NCBI GenBank assembly: GCA_965203755.1
Contig: OZ241910.1
Coordinates: forward strand, 868,001-932,000
DNA from: UBA6055 sp965203755
GTDB taxonomy: Bacteria; Chloroflexota; Anaerolineae; Aggregatilineales; Phototrophicaceae
DNA: 64,000 bases
Reading direction: 5' to 3'
This document shows, one piece after another, positions 35,664-44,399 of this stretch. How positions within the stretch are numbered: position 1 is the stretch's first letter; each line of letters opens with the position of its first letter. The translations under genes were made by a program, and so were the position numbers. Under the pieces are notes generated by a model, which was not told the origin of the DNA, did not search any database, and saw nothing but the letters and a program-made list of their open reading frames with translations.

Positions 35664-36662
35664 TTATCGCAGGCGGACGCGCGGGTCAACGATGGGATAG
35701 AGCAGGTCGATGAGCAGCGAGGCGGTGGCGACCCCCACAATGGACAGCAGCACAATCCCCATAATGATGTTGTAATCGGCGTTGATGATGGCGTTATACA
35801 GCACATAGCCCACGCCCGGATATGAAAACAGCACTTCGGTTATCAGCGTGCCTTCAAATATCGCGCCCAGCGAAAGCGCCAAGTCGTTGAGATGCGGCAG
35901 CATGGTATTGCGGATGATGTAGGAAAACAGGATGCGGCGTTTGGGCACGGCGGCCAGTTCGGCATACTGCACATAATCGCTGGCGGTTTCGGTTGTCCCC
36001 AGCGCTTTGGCCATGATGAAGCGGAAGGCGGTCGCGCCAATGACTATCGAAAGCGCCGGCAGGAAACCGAAATAAAGCAGCGTGCTGATGTATTCCCAAG
36101 TGAAGGCCGGCGCCCCGCGCGAGCCGCCCACCTGCGGAAACAGCTTCAGCCAGGCGACAAATATGAAAAGGAGGATCAGGCCAATAATCAGATAGGGAAT
36201 GGGATAGATAACAAGCACGATCCGCTCCAGCACCTGCGGCGCGAATCGGTCGGCGTAGTAAGCGGCGAAAGAGCCGCTGATGACGCCCAGGATCCATGAG
36301 AGGATGGTCGTCGTTCCCAGCAAGCCAATCGTCCAGGGCAGTCCGGCGCCGATGATCTCCGAAACGGGCGTCGGGAAACTCTGAAACGAAGGGCCCAGAT
36401 CACCTTGGAGCAGACGGCCCCAGAACCGACCGTACTGTTCCAGCAAAGAACCATCCAGCCCGAACAAATCCGTCATGGTGGCTCGCATGGCGACCACCGC
36501 TTTGGGATCCATGGTCTGGAAAGCCGTCAGGCGGGAAATCATTTCGTCGACCGGACTGGACGGCAACAGGCGCGGAATCAAGAAGATAAGCGAAACGCCA
36601 ATGAAGATGACCGCCGCCCATTGGACGATGCGCGGCAGGATGTAAGTTCGCAGCAATCTCAT
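35664..36662 (-). CDS. Peptide-type ABC transporter permease, DppB family
   Basis: 332 residues with six predicted helices, beginning MRLLRTYILPRIVQW and continuing GVSLIFLIPRLLPSSPVD as in DppB. The EAA-type loop (ASDYVQYAELAAVPKRRILF) and the C-terminal LLYPIVDPRVRLR are typical. ATG 36662 is chosen as the natural family start; GTG at 36674 in the same frame is possible. Directly upstream is a short relic of a binding-protein leader, so this is now the first intact gene of the operon. Confidence 0.9.
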   Translation of the reverse strand: MRLLRTYILPRIVQWAAVIFIGVSLIFLIPRLLPSSPVDEMISRLTAFQTMDPKAVVAMRATMTDLFGLDGSLLEQYGRFWGRLLQGDLGPSFQSFPTPVSEIIGAGLPWTIGLLGTTTILSWILGVISGSFAAYYADRFAPQVLERIVLVIYPIPYLIIGLILLFIFVAWLKLFPQVGGSRGAPAFTWEYISTLLYFGFLPALSIVIGATAFRFIMAKALGTTETASDYVQYAELAAVPKRRILFSYIIRNTMLPHLNDLALSLGAIFEGTLITEVLFSYPGVGYVLYNAIINADYNIIMGIVLLSIVGVATASLLIDLLYPIVDPRVRLR

Positions 36663-36718
36663 TGGCTCAACCACCCATCAGAGAGTTCACCCCCGCGTTT
36701 TGTGGGGAATAGTTTTTT

Positions 36719-36820
36719 TCATCTCCAAGCCCCTCCCCCAAACATCAAGGAGGGGTCTCGACGAACGCTGGCGCCGTCAACAGCGCCAACATTGAGAAGA
36801 AATACAAGTTTCCTTGTCAT
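36719..36820 (-). pseudogene. Leader relic of the deleted substrate-binding protein gene
   Basis: A perfect ribosome site (AAGGAGATATACTT) leads to ATG 36820 and MTRKLVFLL. In the next frame the sequence continues SMLALLTAPAFVE, i.e. a Sec signal-peptide core. Read straight on it gives only 33 codons and stops 57 bp before the DppB-type gene. The layout matches the front of a Dpp/Opp operon where the binding protein should be; its body (about 500 codons) is gone and the remainder is frameshifted. Confidence 0.6.
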
Positions 36821-36931
36821 AAGTATATCTCCTTGATAAATAATTATTATTTAAGAGCGTCATTGGCGACCCTAATTCACTGATGCCTGATTTAACCGGC
36901 GCGCCGTTTATCATAACCAGAAAACTAAAAA

Positions 36932-36948
36932 GCGCAAATCGTTTGCGC
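36932..36948. promoter_or_regulatory. Palindromic operator candidate
   Basis: GCGCAAATCGTTTGCGC: perfect 7-bp half-sites around TCG, in the gap between the divergent transporter relic (minus) and the sulfatase operon (plus). LacI-family operators have a similar GCAAA/TTTGC look, though usually with an even CG centre. A regulator controlling both directions is plausible. Confidence 0.4.
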
Positions 36949-36963
36949 GCATCAGCTTTTCTG

Positions 36964-36992
36964 ATTATATTGGCGGGCGGTAAACGCTGCAA
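36964..36992 (-). promoter_or_regulatory. Promoter for the DppBCDF-type operon
   Basis: Minus strand TTGCAG (36992-36987), 17 bp, TATAAT (36969-36964). The -35 is weak, the -10 is perfect. The palindrome at 36932-36948 lies just downstream, where a repressor would act as roadblock. Confidence 0.45.
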
Positions 36993-37040
36993 TCATTTGC
37001 GTCGATTTAGAGACGAAGTTATTGTGAAAAGGATGATAAT

Positions 37041-38489
37041 GTGCCCAAGAAACCCAATATCCTGCTGATCGCCATTGATTCAATCCGCGCCGATCACATG
37101 AGTTGTTATGGCTATCCGCGCCTGACCACGCCGCATATCGACCGCTTCGCCAGCCAGGCGGCGCTTTTCGAGCAGACCTACAGTCCGCATATCCCGACCA
37201 CCCCGGCTTATGCTTCCATGCTGACCGGCATGGACTGCTTCGGCACTCAAGTGGTGGCCTTGCGTCATGCCGGGCCTCTGCGGCCCGAAGTCAAGACCTT
37301 GGCCGAAATCATGCGCGGGCAGGGCTATAACACGACTTCGGTCGGATTCAGCGGCAATCCAAGCTCGCGCGGATTCGACACCTATATCAGCTACGCCGGC
37401 TGGGGCAGCTGGCGTCAGGGCCGCAGCCCCAAAGCGCAAAATCTGAATGCGGCGGCGATGCCGGAACTGGCGCGGCTGGTCGCCGATGACAAGCCGTGGC
37501 TGATGATGCTGCGCCACATGGATCCTCATGCGCCCTATTTGCCGCCGGCGCCCTATGAGCGCATGTTTTATCATGGGGATGAAACCGACCCCAGCAATCA
37601 ATCCATGGAGCCGGTGATGAGCTTCAAGCCCTTCCGCGATTTCTTCGCCTCGTGGATGCCGCCGGGCATCCGCGACAAGGATTACATTATCGCCCAGTAC
37701 GACGGCGCCATCGCCTATATGGACGCGGCGATGCAGTCCATCTTTGAGGCGCTGGAAACGCAGGGCGTCATGGACGACACCATTGTCGTCATCAACGGCG
37801 ACCATGGCGAAACGCTTTATGACCATGAATGCTGGTTTGACCATCACGGCATCTATGACAATGTGCTTTATGTTCCTCTCATCATCCGCTATCCGCCCAA
37901 ACTGCCGGCCGGCAAGCGCGTCAAAGGCTTCAATCAGCATAAAGACCTGCTGCCGACTCTGCTTGAACTGGCGGATATTCCACTGGATGCGATTGATTTT
38001 CCATCTGATCTGCGCTTTGACGGTCAAAGCCTGACCAAGCTGGTCGCGGGCGAAGTCTCGTCGTTTGAAAGCGAAATTTACATCACCGAATGCACTTGGA
38101 TGCGGAAGCATGGCTGGCGCACGCCGGCATGGAAACTGATGGTCGCGCTTGAGCCTGACTTCCATTTCAAGCCGGAAATTGAACTTTACAACCTGGTCGA
38201 AGACCCGGACGAGAACAATAATCTGGCGGAACAGGAGCCGGATGTCGCCGCTTGGCTGCGGGGGCGGATGGAAGCCTGGATCGCCAAGCGCGAGGCCGAA
38301 ACCGGGCTGCCAAACCCGATGCATCACCAAGGCGATTGGCACGGGCAAGCGGGCGTTGGGGCTTTCACCTCGTCGCAGCAGGCCTATGACAGCTTGTATA
38401 TCGGCAATCTGGACGAAGCCATTCGGCTTCAGGCGGAATCGCGGGCGCAGCCGAAATCCGGCGATGATTCAAGAAAACGAGCCCCATAG
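37041..38489 (+). CDS. Sulfatase-like hydrolase with Thr in place of formylglycine Cys
   Basis: 482 residues, alkaline-phosphatase superfamily. Metal-site segments are intact: LLIAIDSIRADHMSCYGY (8-25), NGDHGETLYDHE (about 250), DHHGIYDNVLYVP (about 266). The activation motif C/S-x-P-x-R reads T-T-P-A-Y (53-57), so the residue converted to formylglycine in sulfatases is threonine and the following arginine is tyrosine. Threonine is the nucleophile in EptA/LtaS-type members, so the protein may be a phosphodiesterase/transferase rather than a sulfatase. GTG 37041 has AAAAGG 8 nt upstream. No signal peptide. First gene of the rhamnose-type operon. Confidence 0.85.
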   Translation: MPKKPNILLIAIDSIRADHMSCYGYPRLTTPHIDRFASQAALFEQTYSPHIPTTPAYASMLTGMDCFGTQVVALRHAGPLRPEVKTLAEIMRGQGYNTTSVGFSGNPSSRGFDTYISYAGWGSWRQGRSPKAQNLNAAAMPELARLVADDKPWLMMLRHMDPHAPYLPPAPYERMFYHGDETDPSNQSMEPVMSFKPFRDFFASWMPPGIRDKDYIIAQYDGAIAYMDAAMQSIFEALETQGVMDDTIVVINGDHGETLYDHECWFDHHGIYDNVLYVPLIIRYPPKLPAGKRVKGFNQHKDLLPTLLELADIPLDAIDFPSDLRFDGQSLTKLVAGEVSSFESEIYITECTWMRKHGWRTPAWKLMVALEPDFHFKPEIELYNLVEDPDENNNLAEQEPDVAAWLRGRMEAWIAKREAETGLPNPMHHQGDWHGQAGVGAFTSSQQAYDSLYIGNLDEAIRLQAESRAQPKSGDDSRKRAP

Positions 38490-38510
38490 AATAGACATGA
38501 GAGAGGAATC

Positions 38511-39518
38511 ATGATGACACTTCGAATCGCGGTTGTTGGCATGGGCGGGATTGGCAATACGCACGCGCGGGTGTATTCAGAGCATCCGCAGGCGGAAGTT
38601 GTCGCTGTGTGCGACATCATCGCGGAGAAATCAGATCAAGCGGCGGCGGCTTATGGCTGTGAGGGCTTTTATTCGGTGCAGGCCATGCTGGACAGCGGCC
38701 TTGAGTTCGACGCCGCCAGCGTGACCACCGCCGGGACCGAAAACGGCGGCGATCATTATGAGCCGACTATGCAGCTGCTTGGCGCCGGCTATCCTGTCCT
38801 GGGCGAGAAGCCGATATCGAATGAAATCGCCAAAGCCGAGGAAATGGTGGCCTTGGCGCGGGAGAAGAATCTCCGTTATGGCATCAACCTCAATCATCGC
38901 TTCACGCCGGCCGCCCGGCTGGCAAAAGAATGGGTTGATGCTGGCCGGCTGGGAGAGGTGAATATGATTGACATGACGATGTGGATTAACAATCCCAATG
39001 AAACATCGCCGCATTTCCACATGCGCGCGCTTCATCCGCATTCTTTGGATGTCATGCGCTATTTTGCCGGCGCCGAGGTTATCAAAGCGCAGGCTTTCTT
39101 CAAAAAGGGCAAGGGGCGCCGCATCTGGTCGAACGCGCAGGTCAATCTTTTGTATGAAAACGGCGTTATCGGTCATCTGCGCGGGAGTTACGACGGCAAC
39201 TTTGGCGCCGCCGGCACTTATGGGCTGGAAACCTTGGAGGTCGTCGGCTCTGACGGGCGTTTTATCCTGCGCGATGCCTGTGAGGAACTCATCTTTTATC
39301 CAAGATTTGAAAAAGGACTGGAGCGGCATGAAAATCTGGGCGGCATGAGTCACTTCAGCCAGACATTCAAAAGCCGGATTTCACGCTGGGTCGAGCAGAA
39401 TATCGCCCAAGCCGCGCCGGACGAGATCGATGCTTCTGGCGCCGACGCGCTCAAGGCGCAGCGCGTCATTGAAGCCGCCATTGAATCCTGGGATACGGGA
39501 AAGGTCGCGGCGCTGTGA
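38511..39518 (+). CDS. Gfo/Idh/MocA family oxidoreductase
   Basis: 335 residues. N-terminal Rossmann fold with VVGMGGIGNTHARVYSEHP (8-26), then the family EKP loop (GEKPISNEI, about 99) and the GINLNHRFTPAAR segment (about 125) that carries a substrate contact. The C-terminal beta-sheet domain follows. It oxidises or epimerises sugars or cyclitols with NAD(P). A second, clearly related copy lies at 40269; the two share GEKPISNEI and GINLNHRFTPAARLAK. GAGAGGA precedes ATG 38511. Part of a compact operon. Confidence 0.9.
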   Translation: MMTLRIAVVGMGGIGNTHARVYSEHPQAEVVAVCDIIAEKSDQAAAAYGCEGFYSVQAMLDSGLEFDAASVTTAGTENGGDHYEPTMQLLGAGYPVLGEKPISNEIAKAEEMVALAREKNLRYGINLNHRFTPAARLAKEWVDAGRLGEVNMIDMTMWINNPNETSPHFHMRALHPHSLDVMRYFAGAEVIKAQAFFKKGKGRRIWSNAQVNLLYENGVIGHLRGSYDGNFGAAGTYGLETLEVVGSDGRFILRDACEELIFYPRFEKGLERHENLGGMSHFSQTFKSRISRWVEQNIAQAAPDEIDASGADALKAQRVIEAAIESWDTGKVAAL

Positions 39519-40279
39519 TTACCGTCATCGGCCGCGGGCATTCGGGCACGCGCACCATATCCCATACCCTGTATGCCAGCGGCGTTTATATGGGCGGCAG
39601 CCTCAACCCGTCCGGCGATTTGATCCCGCCGACAGCGATGTATGATGCCTGTCGGATTTTTGGCCGATATGTCAAGTGGAACGGTGATTTAAGCTGGGAT
39701 TTCAGTCGAAGCCGCGAAATGGAGATTCCGCAGCGCTTCATTGATTTGCTGCATCATTACCTGTCATCCGTATTGGATCATGGCGGCGCGCTCAAAGGCT
39801 GGAAAATCCCGGAGACGACCCTGGTTTATCCTTGGGTGGTCAGGCTGTTTCCGGAGATGCATTATATCTTTTGGATTCGCAATCCGCGCGACTGCATTCT
39901 GGGCAGTCACAAGACGGATGACCTGCGCGACTTTGGCATTCAGTATCCCGAAACGGAAGATGAGCGGATGCGCCGCGCCATCTCTTGGAAGTATCAATAT
40001 GACCTGGTTAAAACGACGCCTAAGCCCAAGCGCTGGATTGAGGTGCGCTTTGAGGATTATGTGCTGAAGCAGGAAGAGACTCTGCAACGGCTGGAAGCCT
40101 TTTTGGGCTTGCCGCTGGCGCGCATTATCCTGCGCCGGGACACCATTCATCGCTGGAAATGCGACCGGGGGCGCAATTATTTCGACTTCTTTGAACCGGC
40201 CATGCGCGAGTACCGCTATGAAATACCGCCGCCAGCCCGCATTGAGGCCAGGTGGAAAGGGGCAAGACTTGACGCTTAG
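39515..40279 (+). CDS. Sulfotransferase family protein
   Basis: 254 residues. The PAPS 5'-phosphosulfate loop is GRGHSGTRTI (6-15) and the 3'-phosphate motif is WIRNPRDCILGSHK (about 122-135), both diagnostic of P-loop sulfotransferases. GTG start overlaps the TGA of the dehydrogenase gene (GTGA), so coupling is tight. A sulfotransferase beside a sulfatase-like protein in a deoxysugar operon hints at handling of sulfated sugars or modification of a cell-surface glycan. The acceptor is unknown. Confidence 0.78.
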   Translation: MITVIGRGHSGTRTISHTLYASGVYMGGSLNPSGDLIPPTAMYDACRIFGRYVKWNGDLSWDFSRSREMEIPQRFIDLLHHYLSSVLDHGGALKGWKIPETTLVYPWVVRLFPEMHYIFWIRNPRDCILGSHKTDDLRDFGIQYPETEDERMRRAISWKYQYDLVKTTPKPKRWIEVRFEDYVLKQEETLQRLEAFLGLPLARIILRRDTIHRWKCDRGRNYFDFFEPAMREYRYEIPPPARIEARWKGARLDA

Positions 40280-41261
40280 AGCCGCGGTCATCGGATTGGG
40301 GCCGATTGGCAATCTCCATGCCCGGCTGTATCAGCAGGATGACTTGGCTGAACTGGTCGGCGTCTGTGACCTTGTTAGGGACCGCGCCGACGCGGCATCC
40401 AGCCGTTATGCCGTACCGCCTTTTTATGATGTCGAGACGATGCTGAATGATCTGGCGCCGGACGTCGTCAGCATCGCGACCGGGGGCTATGAAAACAGCA
40501 GCGACCATTATCTGCCGACCATGCAGACGCTTGCGGCCGGCTGTCATGCGCTGGGCGAAAAACCGATATCCAACGAGATTCCACTGGCGGAAGAGATGGT
40601 CGCCAAAGGGATGGAGATGGGGGTTTGCTATGGCATCAACCTCAATCACCGCTTCACGCCGGCGGCGCGGCTGGCGAAATCATGGCTGGATGAAGGGCGG
40701 CTGGGGCATCTGCTGTTTGTCAATATGGCGATGTGGATTATGAACCCGGCCGAAAGCTCGCCCTATTATCACATCAAGTCGCTGCATCCCCATACCGTCG
40801 ATGTCATGCGCTATTTCTGCGGCGACATTGAAGCGGTGCATTGTTTTGCGGCCAAAGCGCCCGGGCGGCGGATCTGGTCGACGGCGCAGTTCAGTTTCCG
40901 CTTCAGGAATGGCGTCGTCGGCGCCTTGACCGGCAGCTATGACATTGCGCGCGGTCATCCGATGGAGCGGTGCGAAGTGGCGGGGACGGGCGGCCGTTTT
41001 GTGCTGGATGACATGTGGCGCGAACTGACGTTTTATCCGGCCGGGGATCTGGAGAAAACGGTTTATACCGACCCGCTCTTCGGCGGATTTCATAACTTTG
41101 AAAACACTTTCCGCGAACGGATTCATGCCTTTCTGCGGCAAGTGACGGCGGGCGTGGCGCCGGCGGATATCGACGGCAGCGCGGCCGAGGGCTTGGCGGC
41201 GCAGAAGGCCTTGGCGGCGGCGATTGAATCGCTGGAGACTGAAACGGTGGTATATTTATAG
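40269..41261 (+). CDS. Gfo/Idh/MocA family oxidoreductase (second copy)
   Basis: 330 residues from TTG 40269, which has AAAGGGG 8 nt upstream and overlaps the sulfotransferase stop by 11 bp. Longer in-frame starts would include sulfotransferase-coding DNA in another frame. Rossmann motif VIGLGPIGNLHARLYQ, GEKPISNEI loop, GINLNHRFTPAAR, and HPHTVDVMRYF (about residue 170) with the typical histidine. Paralogous to the protein at 38511. The pair may catalyse successive oxidation and reduction of the same sugar ring. Ends 18 bp before the AT-rich restriction-modification gene. Confidence 0.9.
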   Translation: MTLRAAVIGLGPIGNLHARLYQQDDLAELVGVCDLVRDRADAASSRYAVPPFYDVETMLNDLAPDVVSIATGGYENSSDHYLPTMQTLAAGCHALGEKPISNEIPLAEEMVAKGMEMGVCYGINLNHRFTPAARLAKSWLDEGRLGHLLFVNMAMWIMNPAESSPYYHIKSLHPHTVDVMRYFCGDIEAVHCFAAKAPGRRIWSTAQFSFRFRNGVVGALTGSYDIARGHPMERCEVAGTGGRFVLDDMWRELTFYPAGDLEKTVYTDPLFGGFHNFENTFRERIHAFLRQVTAGVAPADIDGSAAEGLAAQKALAAAIESLETETVVYL

Positions 41262-41279
41262 TATAGGAGGAATCTCTAA

Positions 41280-43571
41280 ATGCAAAATCTTGTAGAGCGC
41301 GACACCGAAACGCTTATTGACACCCAGCTTCGCAATCTTGGCTGGATTGACGCTCCATCCGACATAAAAAGAAATGTATGGAAGCAATCAGTAAAAACTA
41401 GAAATCAAAGAGAAGCTCTTGGAGGTAAAATTCCTGATTATGTGCTGTATCAAACCGATACTGACCGGCCAATAATCGTAATTGAAGCCAAGAGGCCTTA
41501 TGGAAGTGTTGAAAAGGCGCTGGCGCAAGGAGAAGATTATTGTCGCCGGTTAAACGCTCCAATATGTTTTGCGACAGATGGAATCTATGTAAAAACGAGG
41601 CATATTAGATCCCAACAGCCGCTCTTCAAGGATGGCGAGGAGATTGATGAGTTCATCAGAGAGACTATAGCGCTTCAATACGTACGGCAAGAAACGAATG
41701 AGATTAGAACACTCGATAGAAGAGTCATCCAATCCAGAAAAGAATTGATTCAAATTTTTGAGATTGCAAATAACCTGCTGCGCGGCGAAGGGCTTCAAGC
41801 GGGGCTTGAGAGATTCAGTGAATTTGCGAATATTTTATTTCTGAAGTTAATCAGCGAACTTGAAGACATCAAAGAAAGCGCAGGGGAACAAACAGTCATT
41901 GAACCTGAATTTCGGTGGAATTTCTTCAAGAACAAGCACGGCGCTGAACTTTTGCACTATGTCAATGATACTGTTCTTAGGTCTTTCTCACAAAGTTATG
42001 ATGATCGAACCATATTTGAATCACTTCAGCTGCGAAACCCGAATACGTTAAAAAAGATTATCGATACTCTCGATCCGCTAAACTTGACGGATGTCAATTC
42101 GGATATTAAAGGCGATGCTTTTGAATACTTTTTGCGAAGGTACATCAGCAGTCACAACAATGATTTAGGGGAGTATTTTACACCCAGGCATATTGTAAAA
42201 ACCTGTGTTAAGCTGGCGAATCCGCAAATTGGAGAAACTGTATATGATCCATTTTGCGGCACAGGGGGGATGCTCATTGAATCATTCCGCCATATTAATT
42301 CCAAGATGATAAGGAATTCAAGAAATGCGAACGCGCTTAGAGACGATTCTTTATTTGGGCATGAAATTACCAATAATGCCAGAATCGCCAAGATGAATAT
42401 GATTTTAATGGGCGACGGGCACAATAATATCACTCGATGCGATTCATTGGAAAAGTTAGATCAAATTAAAGAAAAGTACGATGTTGTCATTACCAATATG
42501 CCATTCTCGCAGGATACGGAATATGGGAATCTTTATGATCTTCCTACTAGGAATGGCAACAGTATTTGCATACAGCACTGCTTGAAAGCAATCGACTCTA
42601 GGTCTGAATCGGGTCGGATTGTTCTAATCTGCGGCGATGATGTGCTTGTCAGCAATCGCTATGAGCGTTTGCGGGAATATATTTTCAAGAATTCAACTGT
42701 GCATACTGTCGTGTCATTGCCTCCCGGTGTCTTTGCGCCGTACAGCAATACAGTAAAAACCAATATCCTTTATCTAACTAACATAAAACACGGCTCTCAA
42801 CAAGAAAAATACTGGTACTTCAAAGTCAAAAAGGATGGATATACATTTGCTCGCAATAGAAAACGGATTAAACACGGAACAAACGATCTTGACACCTTCT
42901 TAATGTACAGGTTTAGCGGCGACCATGAGTTATTCAAAGCAGTTGATATAGAAAACATCAGGCCAGACGGATATAAAATGATACCGTTTCTAAGCAGTGG
43001 TCTTGGAAGCGAGAACGCGGTTTTGCTAGGCGAAATAACGACGCAGCAATTTCGCAAGGCTGGAGCGGATTTCAAAAATTACGCAGTCGGAACCGTTGCC
43101 GCGAGAGCTAGGGATCATGGGGGATTGATCCCTAAGCTGGAATACTATAAGAAAGAATTTCAATCCGAAAACAGGCGCGGGTATAAGCTGGTTATGCCGG
43201 GAGAATTCGTTTATAGGAAAGAGGGGGCTGATATTGGTAATTTCGGTTGGAATCGCTACTCGTATCCGTTGGCGGTATCTCCTATTTATGTAGTTTTTTC
43301 GATTGATCAAGACAGGGTGCTGCATGATTATTTATTTAATGTGCTTCGCGGTGAGTTCTTTAAGGAAGCTGCGAGCAATCTGATGGTTGGAGTCGCCCGC
43401 GCCAGTTTATCATATCAGGATTTTTCCAGGATGGAAATACCGCTGCCATCCCTAGAACGGCAAAGAGAAATCGCAGCATTGGAAAATCAAATTCGGGATA
43501 AAGTGAGAGAGATTTCTGAAGTGAAAGAGAAAATACAAGATCAGCTAATTGACATTTATGCAACCAGTTGA
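41280..43571 (+). CDS. Single-chain restriction-modification protein (HsdR_N nuclease + N6-adenine methylase + target-recognition domain)
   Basis: 763 residues. Residues 1-135 are a type I HsdR N-terminal nuclease fold with PD (52-53) and EAK (69-71). 145-295 is a helical HsdM-like linker. 297-520 is an N6-adenine methylase with GEYFTPRHI (motif X), DPFCGTGGML (motif I, 323-332) and NMPF (406-409) where NPPF/NPPY is usual. 560-740 resembles one HsdS target-recognition domain, ending in a coiled coil. Architecture is type IIG/type I-like in one chain, cutting and methylating without separate subunits. AT-richer than all neighbours, splitting a sugar operon: acquired by transfer. AGGAGG precedes ATG 41280. 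Confidence 0.85.
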   Translation: MQNLVERDTETLIDTQLRNLGWIDAPSDIKRNVWKQSVKTRNQREALGGKIPDYVLYQTDTDRPIIVIEAKRPYGSVEKALAQGEDYCRRLNAPICFATDGIYVKTRHIRSQQPLFKDGEEIDEFIRETIALQYVRQETNEIRTLDRRVIQSRKELIQIFEIANNLLRGEGLQAGLERFSEFANILFLKLISELEDIKESAGEQTVIEPEFRWNFFKNKHGAELLHYVNDTVLRSFSQSYDDRTIFESLQLRNPNTLKKIIDTLDPLNLTDVNSDIKGDAFEYFLRRYISSHNNDLGEYFTPRHIVKTCVKLANPQIGETVYDPFCGTGGMLIESFRHINSKMIRNSRNANALRDDSLFGHEITNNARIAKMNMILMGDGHNNITRCDSLEKLDQIKEKYDVVITNMPFSQDTEYGNLYDLPTRNGNSICIQHCLKAIDSRSESGRIVLICGDDVLVSNRYERLREYIFKNSTVHTVVSLPPGVFAPYSNTVKTNILYLTNIKHGSQQEKYWYFKVKKDGYTFARNRKRIKHGTNDLDTFLMYRFSGDHELFKAVDIENIRPDGYKMIPFLSSGLGSENAVLLGEITTQQFRKAGADFKNYAVGTVAARARDHGGLIPKLEYYKKEFQSENRRGYKLVMPGEFVYRKEGADIGNFGWNRYSYPLAVSPIYVVFSIDQDRVLHDYLFNVLRGEFFKEAASNLMVGVARASLSYQDFSRMEIPLPSLERQREIAALENQIRDKVREISEVKEKIQDQLIDIYATS

Positions 43572-43581
43572 CAGGAGATAG

Positions 43582-44388
43582 ATGATGAAAATCGGCGCAA
43601 ATTCGCTTTTATTCGGCGCGTGGGATATGGAAACGGCTTTCAAGTATCTGGCGATGGCCGGCTATGACGGCATCGAAATGTCGGCGATTGACAGCATGAG
43701 CCAGCACCTGGTATTGGACCGCTGGCGGGAGATCGCGCCGGGGGTCAAGCGGCTCGCCAAGACTTATGACCTTGAACTGCTGGCGATGGAGCAGTCGTCG
43801 CGCGATCCTGACCTGATGGAAAAGGCTTTTCAAGCGGCGGTCGAGATCGGCATTCCGATTATCAACTGCGGGCCTGGCGGCGTGGCCGACGATGAATCGA
43901 CCTATCCGCAAGCGCTGGATGAACTGGGGCTGCTGGTTGGCAAAGCCGAAAAATATGGCGTGACGCTGTGCATCAAAGCCCATGTCGGGCAGTACGTCTA
44001 CAATACGCCGACCAGCCTCAAGGTGCTGAACGACATCCAATCGGATTATTTTGGGCTGGATATGGATCCTTCTCATATTCACCGCGCCGGCGAAAATCCA
44101 GTGGAAGCCATTGAAGCGGTGGTTTCGCACATCAGGCACGTCCATATTCGGGACTGCAAAGGGCGGCAGGCGGGGCCTGGCGCGCCTGAAGATCAGGCTA
44201 ATGGCCGCGGCGATATTGACCTGGTGGGCTATATTCGGGTATTGCATGAAAATGGCTACGCCGGCGCGCTTGATTTGGAGGTCATCGGCACTAAAGCGCA
44301 AGGGCATACACTCGAACAGTGCTGCATTATCGCCGCCGAAGCGCGCGGTCACATGCAAGCCTGTCTGCAAGCCGCCGGGGCGCGGTAA
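43582..44388 (+). CDS. Sugar phosphate isomerase/epimerase (xylose isomerase-like TIM barrel)
   Basis: 268 residues, AP endonuclease 2/xylose isomerase-like barrel (family of IolE, IolI, Dte). Metal-site segments: MEQSSRDPDLM region (about 72), the glutamate/histidine segments GVTLCIKAHVG (about 127) and FGLDMDPSHIHRAG (about 153), and a C-terminal GALDLEVIG glutamate. It isomerises or epimerises a ketose or keto-inositol. ATG 43582 (second ATG 43585) follows ACAGGAG. Directly downstream is L-rhamnose isomerase, so the two belong to one pathway. Confidence 0.85.
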   Translation: MMKIGANSLLFGAWDMETAFKYLAMAGYDGIEMSAIDSMSQHLVLDRWREIAPGVKRLAKTYDLELLAMEQSSRDPDLMEKAFQAAVEIGIPIINCGPGGVADDESTYPQALDELGLLVGKAEKYGVTLCIKAHVGQYVYNTPTSLKVLNDIQSDYFGLDMDPSHIHRAGENPVEAIEAVVSHIRHVHIRDCKGRQAGPGAPEDQANGRGDIDLVGYIRVLHENGYAGALDLEVIGTKAQGHTLEQCCIIAAEARGHMQACLQAAGAR

Positions 44389-44399
44389 AGGAAGCAGAG

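Noticed and set aside
37080..38348. A 422-codon open frame on the minus strand across the sulfatase-like gene
   Set aside because: The plus frame has metal-site motifs and operon spacing; the antisense frame is histidine/arginine-rich without domains.
42484..42510. NMPF instead of NPPF considered as proof of an inactive methylase
   Set aside because: Motif I and motif X are intact and variation at the second position of motif IV occurs in N6-adenine methylases; activity cannot be excluded.
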